Positions 12,742 to 24,497 of a stretch of DNA of 64,000 nt are shown one piece after another. Source of the stretch: Cymbidium sinense (lineage: Eukaryota > Streptophyta > Magnoliopsida > Asparagales > Orchidaceae); contig CM038220.1 of assembly GCA_021442155.1 (NCBI GenBank), positions 77,859,817 to 77,923,816 on the forward strand, in the 5' to 3' direction. Every line of letters begins with the position of its first letter. The first letter of the stretch is position 1. The notes under the pieces are model-generated. The model ran no database searches. It was not told where the DNA came from and saw only the letters and a program-made list of their open reading frames with translations. The translations under genes and the position numbers were made by a program.

Positions 12742-15207
12742 CTATTTAGATAATATAAGGGAATCATATATGTTTAGCTTAGATGATAACTTTCTTAGAT
12801 CAGAAAGGATGTTGTAGTCCACCTTCAGCTAATCCTCCACAAGCATAGCCAAGGGTGGAGCATCCTGTGGAAGGGCTTGATCTTCTTAATGACCAATGAC
12901 TTTTCCTCTATCTTGAGGTTGCCCCTAGGAGGTAGAACCTTGCCACTATGAGGTTGACTTCTGATCTCTTAGGCAAGGTGGTAGAAGGTTCTACCGCACT
13001 TCGGCTCACCTACAGCCTACCTATGGGACTCAATCGATGATTCCAAGTCTATCTTAAGAGGTAACATAGTATTCGTGAGTTGGAAAGTCCAACTTTAAAT
13101 CAGAAAGAGGAAGATCAAAATTATTATAGTTAATTAGACTTGAAGAGTTATTGTTAGGAATAGAAGAAGATAACTCATCAAAAGAGACACATATGTAATT
13201 CAAACTAGCTTTATTCTTTAATTTATTGGAATTATTTGGAGGTACAAAGTAGAAGTCAAGTAGAGTGAATGGAGTAAGAGATTTGATGCCCTTATCCGCT
13301 GATACAAGAGTTCTACTAGTAGAAGAAATAGAAGAGCTAGCTAAAATGAAAGAAGTCACGGTGGAAGCGCAACTAAGGTTGGAGGTCGGACACGCATGGT
13401 CGATAAAGGGCTATCCCGGGTCGACACATCACTGCTGAGCTCCACTTAGAGTTGGCAGACAACTTGAAAACCTTCCTTGGTGTTGGAGGTTTGAGTGACT
13501 GCACCGCAAAGAAAGCTTCTTGATCTTCTGAATTATTTTCTTAGAGGTTTTAGACAAAGAAATGTCCCAACCTTCTTTAGTTTTGGTAGGATCACTTGTA
13601 TCCCTAAGGATTATCCTAATGGAACTGGAATGTTATTCCATAAGGTATTCTTTTGAGATAACTACAACACCAGTCTTGAAACTGTGTTCAAGCCAGTCCT
13701 TAAATGTGAAGCAATCCTCCAAAATGTGGCCTAGCATATGGTGGTAAGGGCAAAAGTTTGGATCATGACTTTTACCTACTTCCTCTGGTCTCCTAGGCTC
13801 GGGTAGCTAAAAATTAGATTTCTTTAAGAGATTCTTAAATATCTTTCTGATTACCTTTCTCTTAAAAGAATAAGGTTTGTTTAGCTTATCTAAAAGAGTA
13901 GGTGGACCATAGCTACCCAAATGATATGCATGCCGCCGGTGGTGGTATGATATGTGAGTGGAAGTCGTGGGTGGAGGCCTAGGCTACCTCGGTGGTGGCA
14001 AAAGAGGTGGAGGGCCGAGGGTCTCTCGACCGATCTCTCTTCTTGTCAATCACCGCATCGCCCCCCGGCTTCTTTCATAAACCTTCTATGGCTTCTGCTT
14101 AGGAAATTGATCTTGAAAAGGTAACTGTTTGGCCTCTCCTTGTAGATTAGCTGCCTTGTTGATTAGTTTCTCAAATGTCTTGATAGTGAAGCTCTTAAGC
14201 ATGAAGGTGATCAGTCCATGGATATTCTTCAAGAGAATCTCAATGGCATACTGTTCAGACAGTTACGGTTCACACTTCATACTCAGGTTATGCCATCGAA
14301 GAATATAATCAACAAGTGACTCACCAGGGTGAGGTTGCGCTACAACGAGATCACCAACAGTAACCCTTTCTTGAGCTTCAGCAATCCTTTTGATGAAGAG
14401 TTGGTCTAACTTAGCAAATATCTTTACTAAATCATTGGACAATTCAACATACTAATCAAAAGTAATACCCACTAGGTTACTAACAAAGAGTCAGAAATGC
14501 AAAGCATCGCTACCACCTACGTTGCAATAATCAAAGATATAGGGCCTTTGGTTCCCACCATCAAGCTTTTGAAGGAAGGAGGCATGAAACCCTTGGGATA
14601 CTGGATAGCATCAAATTCCTCTGGGTAGGGTCTACCCTTTGGAACCGATGATCCACCCCAGGCTTGAGCCAAAGCTTCCTTCACCTGTTGCTTAAACATA
14701 GATTTTATATCTTTTTCTTGTATGGAGGTACTTTCCACTACCTTTGCTACCTTGCTCAACGGGAGGTAGAGTCTTAGCTGGGTCTAAGACATGCACTAAC
14801 TCAGGCTGACTGACATCGACTGTAATAGGATGAACTGGAGGGGCTTATTTCTGAAGCACTAACACTACTACTAATAAGTCCTATAACTGGTGTGCCATCC
14901 TATCAATCTGCTCATCCTTCTGCCTTAACTGAAGTCAGAGGTGTTTGGCTGATTCTACAGTATCCCCTTGATCAACCTCATCATCTTCCATGGCCTGTTG
15001 TTCTCTAAGAAGAGATCTTCTAGTATCAACCATGCATACTCCAGCTGAATCCCCCATCAAGTCATCTTCGTTGGGATCGAAGCTGACTCTTTCTTCATCA
15101 AACCATACATACCTCAAGATCTCCTTCTTTTTCATAAAATAGTGTGCAACTATCTCATCTAAGGAATGATCTAACTCAGCAAGTATAAATAGTGACGGTG
15201 TGATCAC
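12742..15207 (-). pseudogene. N1 gag remnant (capsid core and zinc-knuckle-like motif)
   Basis: Ordered fragments on the minus strand: an acidic FDEERVSFDPNEDDLMGDS segment (15207-14935), a gag core start with FDAIQYPKGFMPPSFKSL (14759-14517), QLSEQYAIEILLKNIHGLI and FEKLINKAANLQGEAKQLP (about 14290-14110), and CPYHHMLGHILEDCFTFKDW near 13750-13700, the Cys/His motif of Tat-type Gag. The same series in the same order is found in N2 (38670-36909). Gag forms the virus-like particle and binds genomic RNA. Many stops and at least four frame changes are present. The stretch 13400-12742 before protease has Pro/Ser-rich and unassigned codons. Confidence 0.75.
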
Positions 15208-15934
15208 TATCGTAATCGAGAGGCACCACTGTCATTGGGGAGTCAATCTCGTTGACGTACTCACTAGATGAATGGTACTCCTAACTGATACTAGGTATAA
15301 GAGGGGTAAACAATCCTAGGATGTTCATCTACCACTACTGCAACAGAACTTTCATCTAGAATATCTATGATAACTGTCACCATCTCCACATCTAACATGG
15401 AGTTGGTGAAGGGACCACCATGATGTGTTCCAGCCACTCCACCACAAGGTCAAGGAGAGCTCGACCCTACCATAATGGGTGGTGTAGGAGGAGTAGGATC
15501 CCTTGCCATAGCCAGATCACCAACGAGGTACATTTTTCCCTGGATGCGACCTTCATGGCCTTAGATGGAATGGGAGATGCTGCAACCTATACTGGTGATG
15601 GTGGACAAGGGGTAGGGCGGTGGGGTGGAGACACCACCTACTCTCTATCCACAGGAACTTCCCTCTTGTCGTGGCTGGTGCCAATGAGAAGAATGTTATG
15701 ATGGTCGACGTAGCACCGAAATGGAAAATCAACCAAAGTGAAGCGGCCGACTGACTTGAACCTCCATCACTCTCTACTAGTAATGTGTGATGTATGGGCC
15801 TCACAGGCCCTCTTCTGATGAATCTGCCTCCCTGCTCTACGGGGGATAACAGATTGAAGGTTAAACTATGTCTCAAACTTTAGCATCCAGCCGCCACCGG
15901 GCGAATGACGAGGTCGGCGACCTCCCCCTAAAAA
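15208..15934 (-). pseudogene. N1 gag-upstream segment, frame uncertain
   Basis: Between the leader ORF and the acidic Gag segment. It matches the N2 segment 38671-39500 in nucleotide sequence, with frame breaks. Open frames on either strand here are Pro/Ser/His-rich and I trust none of them individually. Probably part of the same ancestral reading frame. Confidence 0.4.
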
Positions 15935-16572
15935 GCCGACTATAAGTGCACCACTATCGGAGGTGATGAATGGATCCTTCTGACATCCTCTCTGTCTAAT
16001 CCAGAGAGATGATGAAATTGGTTATCTGTAACCAGCGGTAAAGTGATGATGGGAGACTCATCCATGGTTGATTGAGCTACTGCCTCTAGCTCCCTAGCTA
16101 TCCGAGTGTGGAACCGTTTGATCATATAATTCTTGTTCCTATGCTGATTATGGGTACGATGGGAGGAGTGCAAGCTAGACCCACTCAAATGTAGGGGAGG
16201 CAAACCCTGAAACCAGGGGAGCCTTACCCTTTGAGGGTACAGATGGTAGGGTGTTAGCCCGCACTAGAGCAACATGGAAAACTCAAGGAGAATTAGCAAC
16301 TGAGTCGGTATCAGAACTGAATCAAGTCCGGTACTACCACGCCTTCAAGTGAGGAGATATTTGAATCAAGGTATACCGATGATCGCCTTCTACCCGGCCA
16401 CCTTTTGTGATGGTGAGGGAATGCCCTCACAAGTGATCTTGGCCCCCTCAAATCCTCGGCCAAAGTGAATCAGGTGGGTATGGTCCAAATGGGGGAAGTC
16501 AGCCTGATCTAAAGTTAGATCCATACCATGGGGGAAGGTGAAGACAAACTTATGAGAACCTGCCATTTCCAA
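15935..16572 (-). pseudogene. N1 leader reading frame / Gag N-terminal region, conserved in N2
   Basis: The first coding signal after the hairpin leader. Starting at ATG 16572 (or six bases downstream at MAGSHK), the frame reads FTFPHGMDLTLDQADFPHLD and HTHLIHFGRGFEGAKITCEG, then breaks. N2 has nearly the same protein (FTFPHGMDLALDQPDFPHLD) at about 40130-39980. A second conserved piece contains TMDESPIITLPLVTDNQFH and DREDVRRIHSSPP (16203-15940). Conservation at the protein level between two decayed copies argues for real coding. I recognise no domain. Ogre elements carry an extra ORF1 of unknown role upstream of gag, and this may be it or simply the Gag N-terminus. Confidence 0.5.
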
Positions 16573-16692
16573 AACTATAGTAAGCTGAAACTGAACTGTA
16601 CTGCACTGACTAAAAAGAATTTACAATGAGCAATGAACTTCTATCAATTTTCTATCTCCATAGATTTTTTTTTTGAATTTTGAATTTTGAAA

Positions 16693-18893
16693 ATTTGAAC
16701 CCACATCCAACAACTTGGAAGTGTTAAGTGGGGTTCAAATAGATTTAAAGGGATTGATTGAAAGAGGAATTTGAATATGAACCCAACTTCAACAAATTTA
16801 GGTATGTTGAAATTTGGATTCAAGATTTTTGATAGGATGCTTAAATAGGTTCATTGATGTTTTGAATTTGAATTTTTGATTTTGAGGACCCCTTGCCTTT
16901 AAAAAATTTAGGCATGTTCAACTAAGGGTCAAATGATTTTATTTTTGTTTGATTGTTTTGGAATTTCACTAGCAAATTTAGGTGTGCTAAGTAAAGTGAA
17001 AGTGGTTGTCTTTTTGTGGATTTTGTTTTGCTTTGATTTTTGGAAAATTTAGAATTCTTACTTAGCAAATTTAGGTATGCTTAGTAAAGAATCCAAGTGT
17101 GTCTTTTTTTTAATTTTTGAAAATAGGTTTCTTAGCAAATTTAGGTATGCTAAGAAAATCCTAAGTGTTTTATTTGTTTGGAATGTTTTGATTTTTGAAA
17201 AGGATAGGATCCTTAACAAATTTGGTATGCTAAGGGAATCCTAAGTGTTTCATTTTGTTTTTGATGTGTTTTGAAAGTGGGGACTCAACTTTAGCAAATT
17301 TTGTATGCTAAAGATGAAGTCCCACTTAGTTTTGAGAAATGGAAATTTCACTTAGCAAATTTGAGTATGCTAAATGAAATTTCAAATGGTGTGTTTAAAA
17401 TTTTGATTTCATTTTTTGGTTTTGAAAAAAATGTAAACTTCTCTTTAGCAAATTTGGTATACTAAGGGAAGAAGTTCCAAAAGTATTTAAAGATTTTTGT
17501 TTTGACTTTGAAAATTTCACTTATCAAATTTGAGTATGCTAGGTGAAGTTCCAAAATATGTTTTGAAGAAAATATTTGATTTTGGATTTGGAAACTTTAC
17601 TTAGAAAATTAGAGTATGCTAAATGAAGTTCCAAATATGTTTGAAAATTTTGAATTTTTTAATTTGAATACTTCACTTAAATGAAGTTCCAAATGTGTTT
17701 TGAAAATTTTGAAATATGATTGTTGATTTTGATTTTGGATTTGGAAACTTCACTTAGAAAATTTGATTATGCTAAATGGAGTTCCAAATGTGTTTTGAAA
17801 TTTTTTTTGGAATTTTGAATTTGGGGACTTTACTTAATAAATTTGGTTATGTTAAATGAAGTCTCAAAATGTGTTTTAGAAAATTTTGAAATATGATTGT
17901 TGATTTTGATTTTAGATTTGGAAACTTCACTTAACAAATTTGAATTTACTAAATGGAGTTCCAAATATATTTTAAAATTTTTAATTTTGGAATTTGGAGA
18001 CTCCACTTAACAAATTTGGATATGTTAAGTGAAGTTCCAAAATGTGTTTGGAAATTTTAGTTTTGGGATTTGGATACTTCACTTAATAAATTTGGGTATG
18101 TTAAGTGAGGTTCCAAAATTTGTTTTGAAAATTTTTGAAATATGATTGTTAAAGTTCTAATGTTTTGAAAAGAGGACTTACATTCAACAAATTTAGGTAT
18201 GTAGAATGGAGATCAATTTTATTTTTGAAATATGAAATTTTTGCTTTGTATGTGATTGTTGCTTTTTGAAAGAGAGGAACTCCAACTTAAAACATATGTG
18301 ATATATGTTTAAGTGGGATTTCCTAAATGATATTTATTTTTAGTTAGGAATGAAATATTCATTTAGTAAATTTGAGTATATTAAATGAAGGTGTTCATGT
18401 GTGCTTTTTTTTTGAAAATTTTAAATTTGTTTACACATGAACTTTCTATTCAACAAGTGTGACTGTATTGAATAGGATGATTCATGTGTGATTTTTGAAA
18501 AGTTTAATTTTTATTTACAAATGAACTTTCCATTCAATAAGTGTAAGTGTATTGAATAGAAAAATTCATGTGTTCTTTTGAAAACTTTATGATTATGATT
18601 GTGATTTTTGAAAAAGATGATTATTCATTTTATTTTGAAAATGAAATCTCCATCAAAGTGAATTGAAAGAAGATGTTCATTTGTACTTTTGGAAAATGTT
18701 ATTAATTTTATTTTTGAAAATCCCTACATGTAACAATTATGGGAATTGTCAAATAAGGGTGACAAAATTTTATGGAAAATATTTTATAAATGCATTTTTG
18801 AAAAGGTGCTTTTGAAAAAACAAAGTTCTTTATAAAAGATTTACTATTTTAGGATGAACCTTTCCTTATCATGAAAATGATAAAGCGGAGGTC
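16693..18893 (-). repeat. 5' leader hairpin array of N1 (about 25 covarying hairpins)
   Basis: Between primer site and first ORF lie about 25 imperfect repeats of 70-100 bp. Each has a 5' arm ending in TTAGCA, a conserved loop like AATTTAGGTA, and a 3' arm starting TGCTAA, followed by an A/T-rich spacer with GAAAATTTTGA. Outer stems differ greatly among units yet stay complementary: ATTTGAACCC/GGGTTCAAAT (16693-16702 and 16731-16740), TTTCACT/AGTGAAA (16964-16970 and 16995-17001), CTTTAGCA/TGCTAAAG (17289-17296 and 17306-17313), CTATTCAA/TTGAATAG (18446-18453 and 18468-18475). N2 has the same series. There is no coding potential. Confidence 0.85.
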
Positions 18894-19133
18894 TTTAAGA
18901 TGTTTTCTCTTTTTATTTAGATTTGTTCATTTTACCCATTGGAGAACCCAAAGGGGGTTTTAAGACCAATAAGGAATGCAGTCCTAAAACCTAAAGATAT
19001 TGGCTAACTCAACTCAAGAATGAAATGAGCTAAGTGCCAACGGAAAGAAGGATAGTTTGGATTCATACCAAAGTACAAACCCACTATCGATACTCAAAGA
19101 CAATGATCATTTACCAAAGATAGAGAGAGGAAC
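18894..19133 (-). other. Unique leader between primer site and hairpin array (N1)
   Basis: A conserved, non-repetitive 240 bp (shared with 42271-42510 in N2) containing 'ggttttaagaccaataagga' and 'aagtacaaacccactatcga'. It is the first stretch copied after the primer site in minus orientation; packaging signals are often located in such positions, but nothing here proves one. Confidence 0.4.
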
Positions 19134-19150
19134 CATCCTCGTGAGAGTCG
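19134..19150 (-). promoter_or_regulatory. Degenerate primer binding site of N1 (tRNA-Arg)
   Basis: The plus strand reads CATCCTCGTGAGAGTCG where N2 has CATCCCCAGCGGAGTCGCCA. The terminal CCA and several inner bases are lost, so this is a decayed tRNA-Arg(ACG) site. It is recognised mainly by alignment of the flanks (GAACCATC before, AAAAAATC after) with N2. Confidence 0.6.
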
Positions 19151-19158
19151 AAAAAATC

Positions 19159-19426
19159 GGAAAAAATTTCTAATAAGGAGAGAGTCTCCTTTCAAATCTT
19201 GGAAAATGAAAGGACAATACCCTTATAGAAATTCATCTTGGTAAGACGCCACATAGATCCACAAATGTACTTATTTAGGTGATCGAGTATGTCATCAAGA
19301 AAATAGTGTATCATCTTGAAAGACAGAAGTCACTACCCTTTAATGGACAAAATCCTCTCAATAAGGACTCCTAAGGACGATGGGTCTGCATATGTACCAG
19401 AGATTCTACTCCTACTCTACATGAAA
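19159..19426 (-). mobile_element. 5' LTR of N1, inner end (separated by chromovirus)
   Basis: Matches 42538-42790 of the N2 LTR, including '...gggtctgcatatgtaccagagattct', and breaks at 19426 where the chromovirus starts. It continues at 27748. The LTR end next to the primer site has lost the terminal TGTG (plus-strand reading). Confidence 0.75.
19422..19426. other. Target site duplication TGAAA (left copy) of chromovirus V
   Basis: TGAAA directly precedes the LTR start TGTAATATCC and recurs directly after the right LTR end GGTGTGACA at 27743-27747. The intact site in the N2 LTR reads ACATGAAAAAG. Confidence 0.9.
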
Positions 19427-21289
19427 TGTAATATCCAAAATTTCAAAAAAAAATCTAATTAATCCGGTGTCATTGTAGTACTGTTACTGTAGCACCAAAA
19501 CCCCATCCTTGGCATGCAGCGGCTGGATTAAGGAATTTGACACATGTTTGGCTGAGATTTATCGAAAGGTATACCCATTTCTTTTTATTTCATTTTCTAG
19601 AAATAGTATTTTTTCTTCTCTTGCCTTGATTATGGGTTCGTCTCCTCCAAGTCTAATCCTTTCCTCTCAACAAGGATAGGAATTGCCTCCACGATGGATC
19701 TGAGCTCGAGTGAGGAATCTGGACTTTGACTAGAACTGCCACTTCTGTGACGTAGAACACATGAGCTAGAGTTCCGCGGTCGCTTTGCCTTCCTCTATGA
19801 GCTTCTTCCAAAGATCTACCAGATGGAACATGCTATGATGAACGCCGAGGGAGTCCTGTATCAATCTAAATAGGGATTTTGTCCCACCGATTAGAGGGAA
19901 GCCTGGGGAGTTCGTTTCTTGCTAAGTTTCTTTCCTATTCAATTTCCTTCAGCCGACAGCTTTCCTTGGTGCAAAAAATTATGATTGGAAGTTCCATAAA
20001 TTGTTAAGGAATAATTTCTTTTGGCTGTTAGGTGAGTATGCAGAATTTTCCTATTTTCATTTCCTCCTAGGATCGATATTAGAATGGGGGATTTGTATTG
20101 GCATTTTTGTTAACTTTATGATGCTAATTTAATCGCAAATAATATTGTATTGAAGGTGTTGTGCTTTTGGGTAATAAAAAAATGATATGAGGAGACATCA
20201 ATTTCAGGTTGTGTACTCAAGGAAGCATCAAGCACATCATGACACTGAGGTGAGACACATAATTGCTAATTTAAATTCAGTTTCTATAGCCCTAATGTAA
20301 GCCACTATTTCTATCGATTCTTAATAAGTTTCTTAATACTGTATGAATGACCTATAGATATTCCTGTCATATTTTATGCAAATATAAATGCTTACTACTG
20401 ATTTACAATGATTATAAGCCAATTAGTCAATTGCTTTAATATCATATGATCTTGCTTTGCATATTGAAATATTTTAACACATGCATTATTAATTATTGAA
20501 TAAATGTGAGAAATGTAAATGATAGGAAGACTATGTTATAAAAATCTGTAGATAGGTAAAAGTTGTAGCAGATGAGCCTTTAATAATTCCCCACTCTAAC
20601 ATCGAGGTTAGTCAATAAAGAGAAAGTAGTATATTTTACCTACCTTACCTTCAAATTTTAGCCGGGTGACTACACTTATGTATGAAAGTCAAAACCTATG
20701 CAATTAGAAATGACATTTCTAGAAAAATGATTTGATATAGAATAGAAATTGCTTTTATTAAATAACTGAATAAATAATCGACTCCTATGAAATGACAATA
20801 ATACTACTTATAGAATATTATTCAGTTACATTTTACAACATATTTTACCACTCTTATTTTCCTGTAAATTTCAAATGTACATGCATGTTATTTCTAATGT
20901 CTTGTTCTGAGCTTACTTTAACTTTATTTGTCTCACTAAGCTTTAGCTTATGATAATACTCGTTGATAATTTCGAGGACGGCGAGGTGGGTTAGTCTAAT
21001 TTTTGATTTATACGGTGTATAGTTTTAAAAAAATTATAAAAGCTTTTGGGTAAGATAAATTTTAATACTGATGCCTTTAGTTGCTCTGTATTTGTGTACA
21101 AACTTGAAGATTTTTATGCTTCCAATTTTGTGATATGAATTAATTAGTTAAGAAAAAGATGATTTGAAGAGATACAAATTTCACTTGCTTGTTCTGAAAT
21201 GTCACATGTTAGAACATGTTATGGAATCATTCAAGTCATCCTATTCATTACGACCGACCTAAAATAGGGAGGTCATTTGGGGTGTGACA
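19427..21289 (+). repeat. 5' LTR of chromovirus V
   Basis: 1,863 bp, TGTAATATCC ... GGTGTGACA, matching 25846-27742 along its length with many substitutions and small indels. It has the TG...CA ends expected for retroviral-type LTRs. Confidence 0.92.
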
Positions 21290-21294
21290 GAAAG

Positions 21295-21308
21295 TGGTAT
21301 CAAAGCAA
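21295..21308 (+). promoter_or_regulatory. Primer binding site of chromovirus V (tRNA-iMet)
   Basis: TGGTATCAAAGCAA starts five bases after the LTR. It differs by one base from the complement of the 3' end of plant initiator tRNA-Met (TGGTATCAGAGC...), the usual primer for chromoviruses. Confidence 0.88.
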
Positions 21309-21309
21309 T

Positions 21310-22560
21310 AAGGTTGAGATCAGGGCAAAATGATTGATGAGCAATAGCAATGGAATCATGATTTGGAATTAGAATAAATGAAAGCATGTATAGACGAGTA
21401 ATTTTTGGTTTGTAATCCACATATTTTACCTTCATGCATACATGATATATTAAATGATAAAATGTATCAAATAAATAATTGTAATTAGATTAATCAAGAA
21501 ATGCCAAAAGGTTAGATGGTCACCCTCCGACTATAATGCACTGAACTATATGTGGAGATAAACAGTGAAATACAACCTGAGCAAGTGGTGAAGGAATGAA
21601 TTGTGCGGTAATTTCCGTTGTTGATAAGCTGAATCTATGGAAAAATCTATCAGATCTAAGTTTGGTTTAAGTGGATCAAGATTTGAGGATATTTCAATCA
21701 TTCAAGCCACGATTCGGGAGCAATCCTATGTGCAAAGATTGTACTTAAAATTAGAAAAATTCGGATGGGATGATTTGCCCTAGAAGAAGATGCTACTTTT
21801 GTATTAAGGGGAGAAATGTGGTGGGTGCTCAACACGTGGAAAGATTTGAAATGATACCTATTAGATCAAATGAGATGAATTTGTTAAAGTGTTCAAGGAT
21901 TGGTTTATTCCACCATCAGCCAGACTTGCTTTACAAGAAAAATTTTTCAATCTAATTCAAAGATCAAAACTATAATGCAAGATGAAGTCGAAGTTCACTT
22001 TCTTTAGATATGCTCCACATTATATCGATAGAAGAGAAATGTCAGATTTTTTGAGGCCTTAGAGATCAATTAAGGTTGGCAAAGACCATTTGATATCTGA
22101 ATTCTCGATAGAAAGGGCTAGGAGAATTGAAAATGATTTGAACTTTTCCAAGCAACATTGGGACTCGCAGGCAGGCAAGCACAAAAGTTTTGAAAGAAAG
22201 CTAGATTTCTCTAGCAAGAAATTTAAATTTGATGACAGATAGAAACAAAATCAGTTGAAGAAACCTATTTATGATAAGTGTGGAAAGAAACATTTTGGAC
22301 AATGTTTGGCTGGATAAGGAAAATGCTACATATATGGTCAGGTTGGACATCGTGCAATAGATTGCCCATTGGAGAAAAGGAAGGATATAAAATCATTCAA
22401 TTATCAGGGACAGGGTCAACAAAGAAAGTTTTTGGAAGTCAGGAGGCCATGTAACACACAGTTTATGGGAAAACCTTCAATTCAAGAAAATGGAGATACT
22501 TCTAAGCGTAAAACCAACACTCTACTAAAAGCCAGAGTTTTTGCCATCACTCCACAGGAA
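21310..22560 (+). pseudogene. Chromovirus V gag remnant with zinc knuckle
   Basis: Pieces of a Gag frame are readable between stops: FIPPSARLALQEKFFNLIQ-like sequence around 21910-21960, a lysine-rich segment around 22180-22260, DKCGKKHFGQC near 22275-22305, and a CCHC knuckle CYIYGQVGHRAIDCP at 22324-22368 in which the second Cys is Tyr. Numerous in-frame stops (for example before 22321) show it is dead. The first 300 bases or so after the primer site have no clear codons. Gag would form the particle and bind RNA. It is followed in frame by protease. Confidence 0.75.
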
Positions 22561-23150
22561 GCGAAGGAATCAAATGAAGTGGTGTTAGGTATGCTTAAAA
22601 TTTTAGGTCATTTGGGTTCAGTTCTGTTTGATTCTGGTGCTTTGCATTCGTTCATTTTTTATTCCTTTTCCACCAGTTTACCAGTTGATATTATTTATTT
22701 TACACCTGTATTGAATGTGGTGATGCCTTATGGTGATAGTTTGAGTACAAATAGGAAATGTGTTGTTGACATTAACATTCAAAATAAATAATTTCCTACG
22801 GAACTAATTATCTTACCAATTAGATATTTTGACATTATACTAGGTATGGATTGATTGATCAAATATTTTACAACAATTGAATGCTGGAAGAGGAGAGTAA
22901 AATTTAGTGTTCCTGGTGAAAAATTATTTTATTTTTCTTGTAACAAGAATGTCATGTCTTCTTTGATTAGTGCAGTGAAATTGAGTAAATATTTAAGAAG
23001 CGGTGAAATTGTATTTTTGGCCAAATTAGATGTGTTGAATAAGGAAGTGTTTGAGCTGAAAAATATTCTCATTATTTCTGAATTTCCTGATGTGTTTCCT
23101 GAGGAATTACCAAGGTTGCCACCAAAATGAGTAGTGGAGTTTAGGATCGA
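22561..23150 (+). pseudogene. Chromovirus V retropepsin-like protease and linker remnant
   Basis: The frame shows LGSVLFDSGALHSFI with the active-site triad Asp-Ser-Gly at 22630-22638, followed by a typical plant chromovirus protease continuation up to the stop at 22789. A second open piece (22855-23130) ends in the conserved pre-RT segment EFPDVFPEELPRLPP. A stop at 22852 and the one at 22789 interrupt it. The enzyme would cleave the Gag-Pol polyprotein; RT follows within 100 bases. Confidence 0.82.
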
Positions 23151-23225
23151 TGTATCACCTGGTATAAATCTCCTTATAGGATGGCTCCTAAGGAATTGCA
23201 TGAATTGAAGTGTTAGTTGTAGGAA

Positions 23226-23723
23226 TTGATGGACAAAGGATTTATTAGGCCTAACAACTCACCGTGGAGTGCACCAGTGCTATTTGTTAAGAAAAAGGAT
23301 GGGTCTATGCAATTTTGTATTGATTACAGGGAGTTAAATAAAGTAATAATCAAGAACAAGTATCCACTATCGATGATTGATGATTTATTTGATCAGTTGG
23401 AGGGAGCCACTGTATTTTCTAGAATTGATCTGAGATCTGGATATCATCAGGTTAGAGTTAAAGATGCTGATATTTTTAAAACAACTTTTGGAACCAGGTA
23501 TGGACATTATGAATTTCTTGGTATGCCCTTTGTTCTAACTAATGCTCCTGCAGTCTTTATGGACTTAATGAATCATATTTTCAAACCCTTGGTAGACCAG
23601 TTTGTTATCATCTTCATTGATGATATTTTGATTTATTCTAAAGCTGATGGAGAGCATGCAAATCATCCAAAGTATTATAGAGTTGTTAATGTAATCAATT
23701 GTATGCCAAATTTTAAAATGTGA
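23226..23723 (+). pseudogene. Chromovirus V reverse transcriptase (largest intact fragment)
   Basis: 165 codons carry nearly all RT motifs in order: [66 protein letters not shown] and [12 protein letters not shown], i.e. the catalytic Asp of motif A and the IDD of motif C are all present. The start has no assigned methionine of its own; the domain is part of a polyprotein. Downstream (23724-23987) a frameshift and stops break the thumb and connection, though 'AGYYRKFV' and 'KVISPL'-type codons can still be followed out of frame. It is the least damaged domain in the window. Confidence 0.9.
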
Positions 23724-23987
23724 GTTTTGGAAAAGGTCATTTTTTGGTCATATTATCAGTGGCGAAGGAGTTTCTGTTGATCCTCAAAAGTAAAAGCAAT
23801 TTTAGAATGGTCTGCACCAAAGAATGTTACTGAAGTTCATAGTTTTCTGGGCTTAGCAGGTTATTACAGGAAGTTTGTCAAGAGATTTTCTCATATTGCA
23901 ATGCCTCTATCTAATTTAATGAGAAAGGATGTCAGATTTTAATGGACAATTGAATGTGAGCAGAGTTTTCAAGAATTAAAAAAGCAT

Positions 23988-24497
23988 TTGACCACTGCAC
24001 CAGTTTTAGCTATTCCATTAGGAACTGAAGGATTCCAAATATTTAGTGATGCATCTTTAAAAGGTTTGGGTTATATTTTAATGCAGAATAGAAGAGTAAT
24101 TGCCTATACTTCGAGACAATTAAAATCTCATGAAAGAAATTATCCTGTCCATAATCTAGAGTTAGTAGTTATTATGTTTGCTCTTAAAATTTGGAGACAT
24201 TACTTGTATGGAGTGAAATGCGATATTTTTACTGATCATCAGAGTCTTAAGTATATCTTTACACAAAAAGAATTGAATCTAAGACAAAGAAGATGGCTCG
24301 AGTTCATTAAAGATTATGATTTAAATATTCAATATTGTTCAGGCAAAGCTAATGTGGTGGCTGATGCATTAAGCCGCAAGTCCATGGGAAATTCCAGTTG
24401 GATTATTACTCAAAAGTCAGAGTTGATCAGAGAATTAGAGGCTCTACAGAAGTTTGATTTACATTTATATCAATTGAGCAAAATCAACTTTATTTGA
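23988..24497 (+). pseudogene. Chromovirus V RNase H remnant
   Basis: 169 open codons: [20 protein letters not shown] with the first catalytic Asp (FSDAS), [37 protein letters not shown] with the Glu, [13 protein letters not shown] with the third acidic residue, and the end motif [13 protein letters not shown]. This is the standard gypsy RNase H, which removes the RNA template. Integrase begins right after the stop at 24495-24497. Confidence 0.9.

Noticed and set aside
15420..15701. Plus-strand 93-codon frame in N1
   Set aside because: Antisense to the gag-upstream segment; not conserved in N2.
16693..18893. Regularly spaced repeats with palindromes, resembling a CRISPR array
   Set aside because: Repeats are imperfect, spacers are not unique but related A/T-rich sequence, and the context is a plant retrotransposon; no cas genes.
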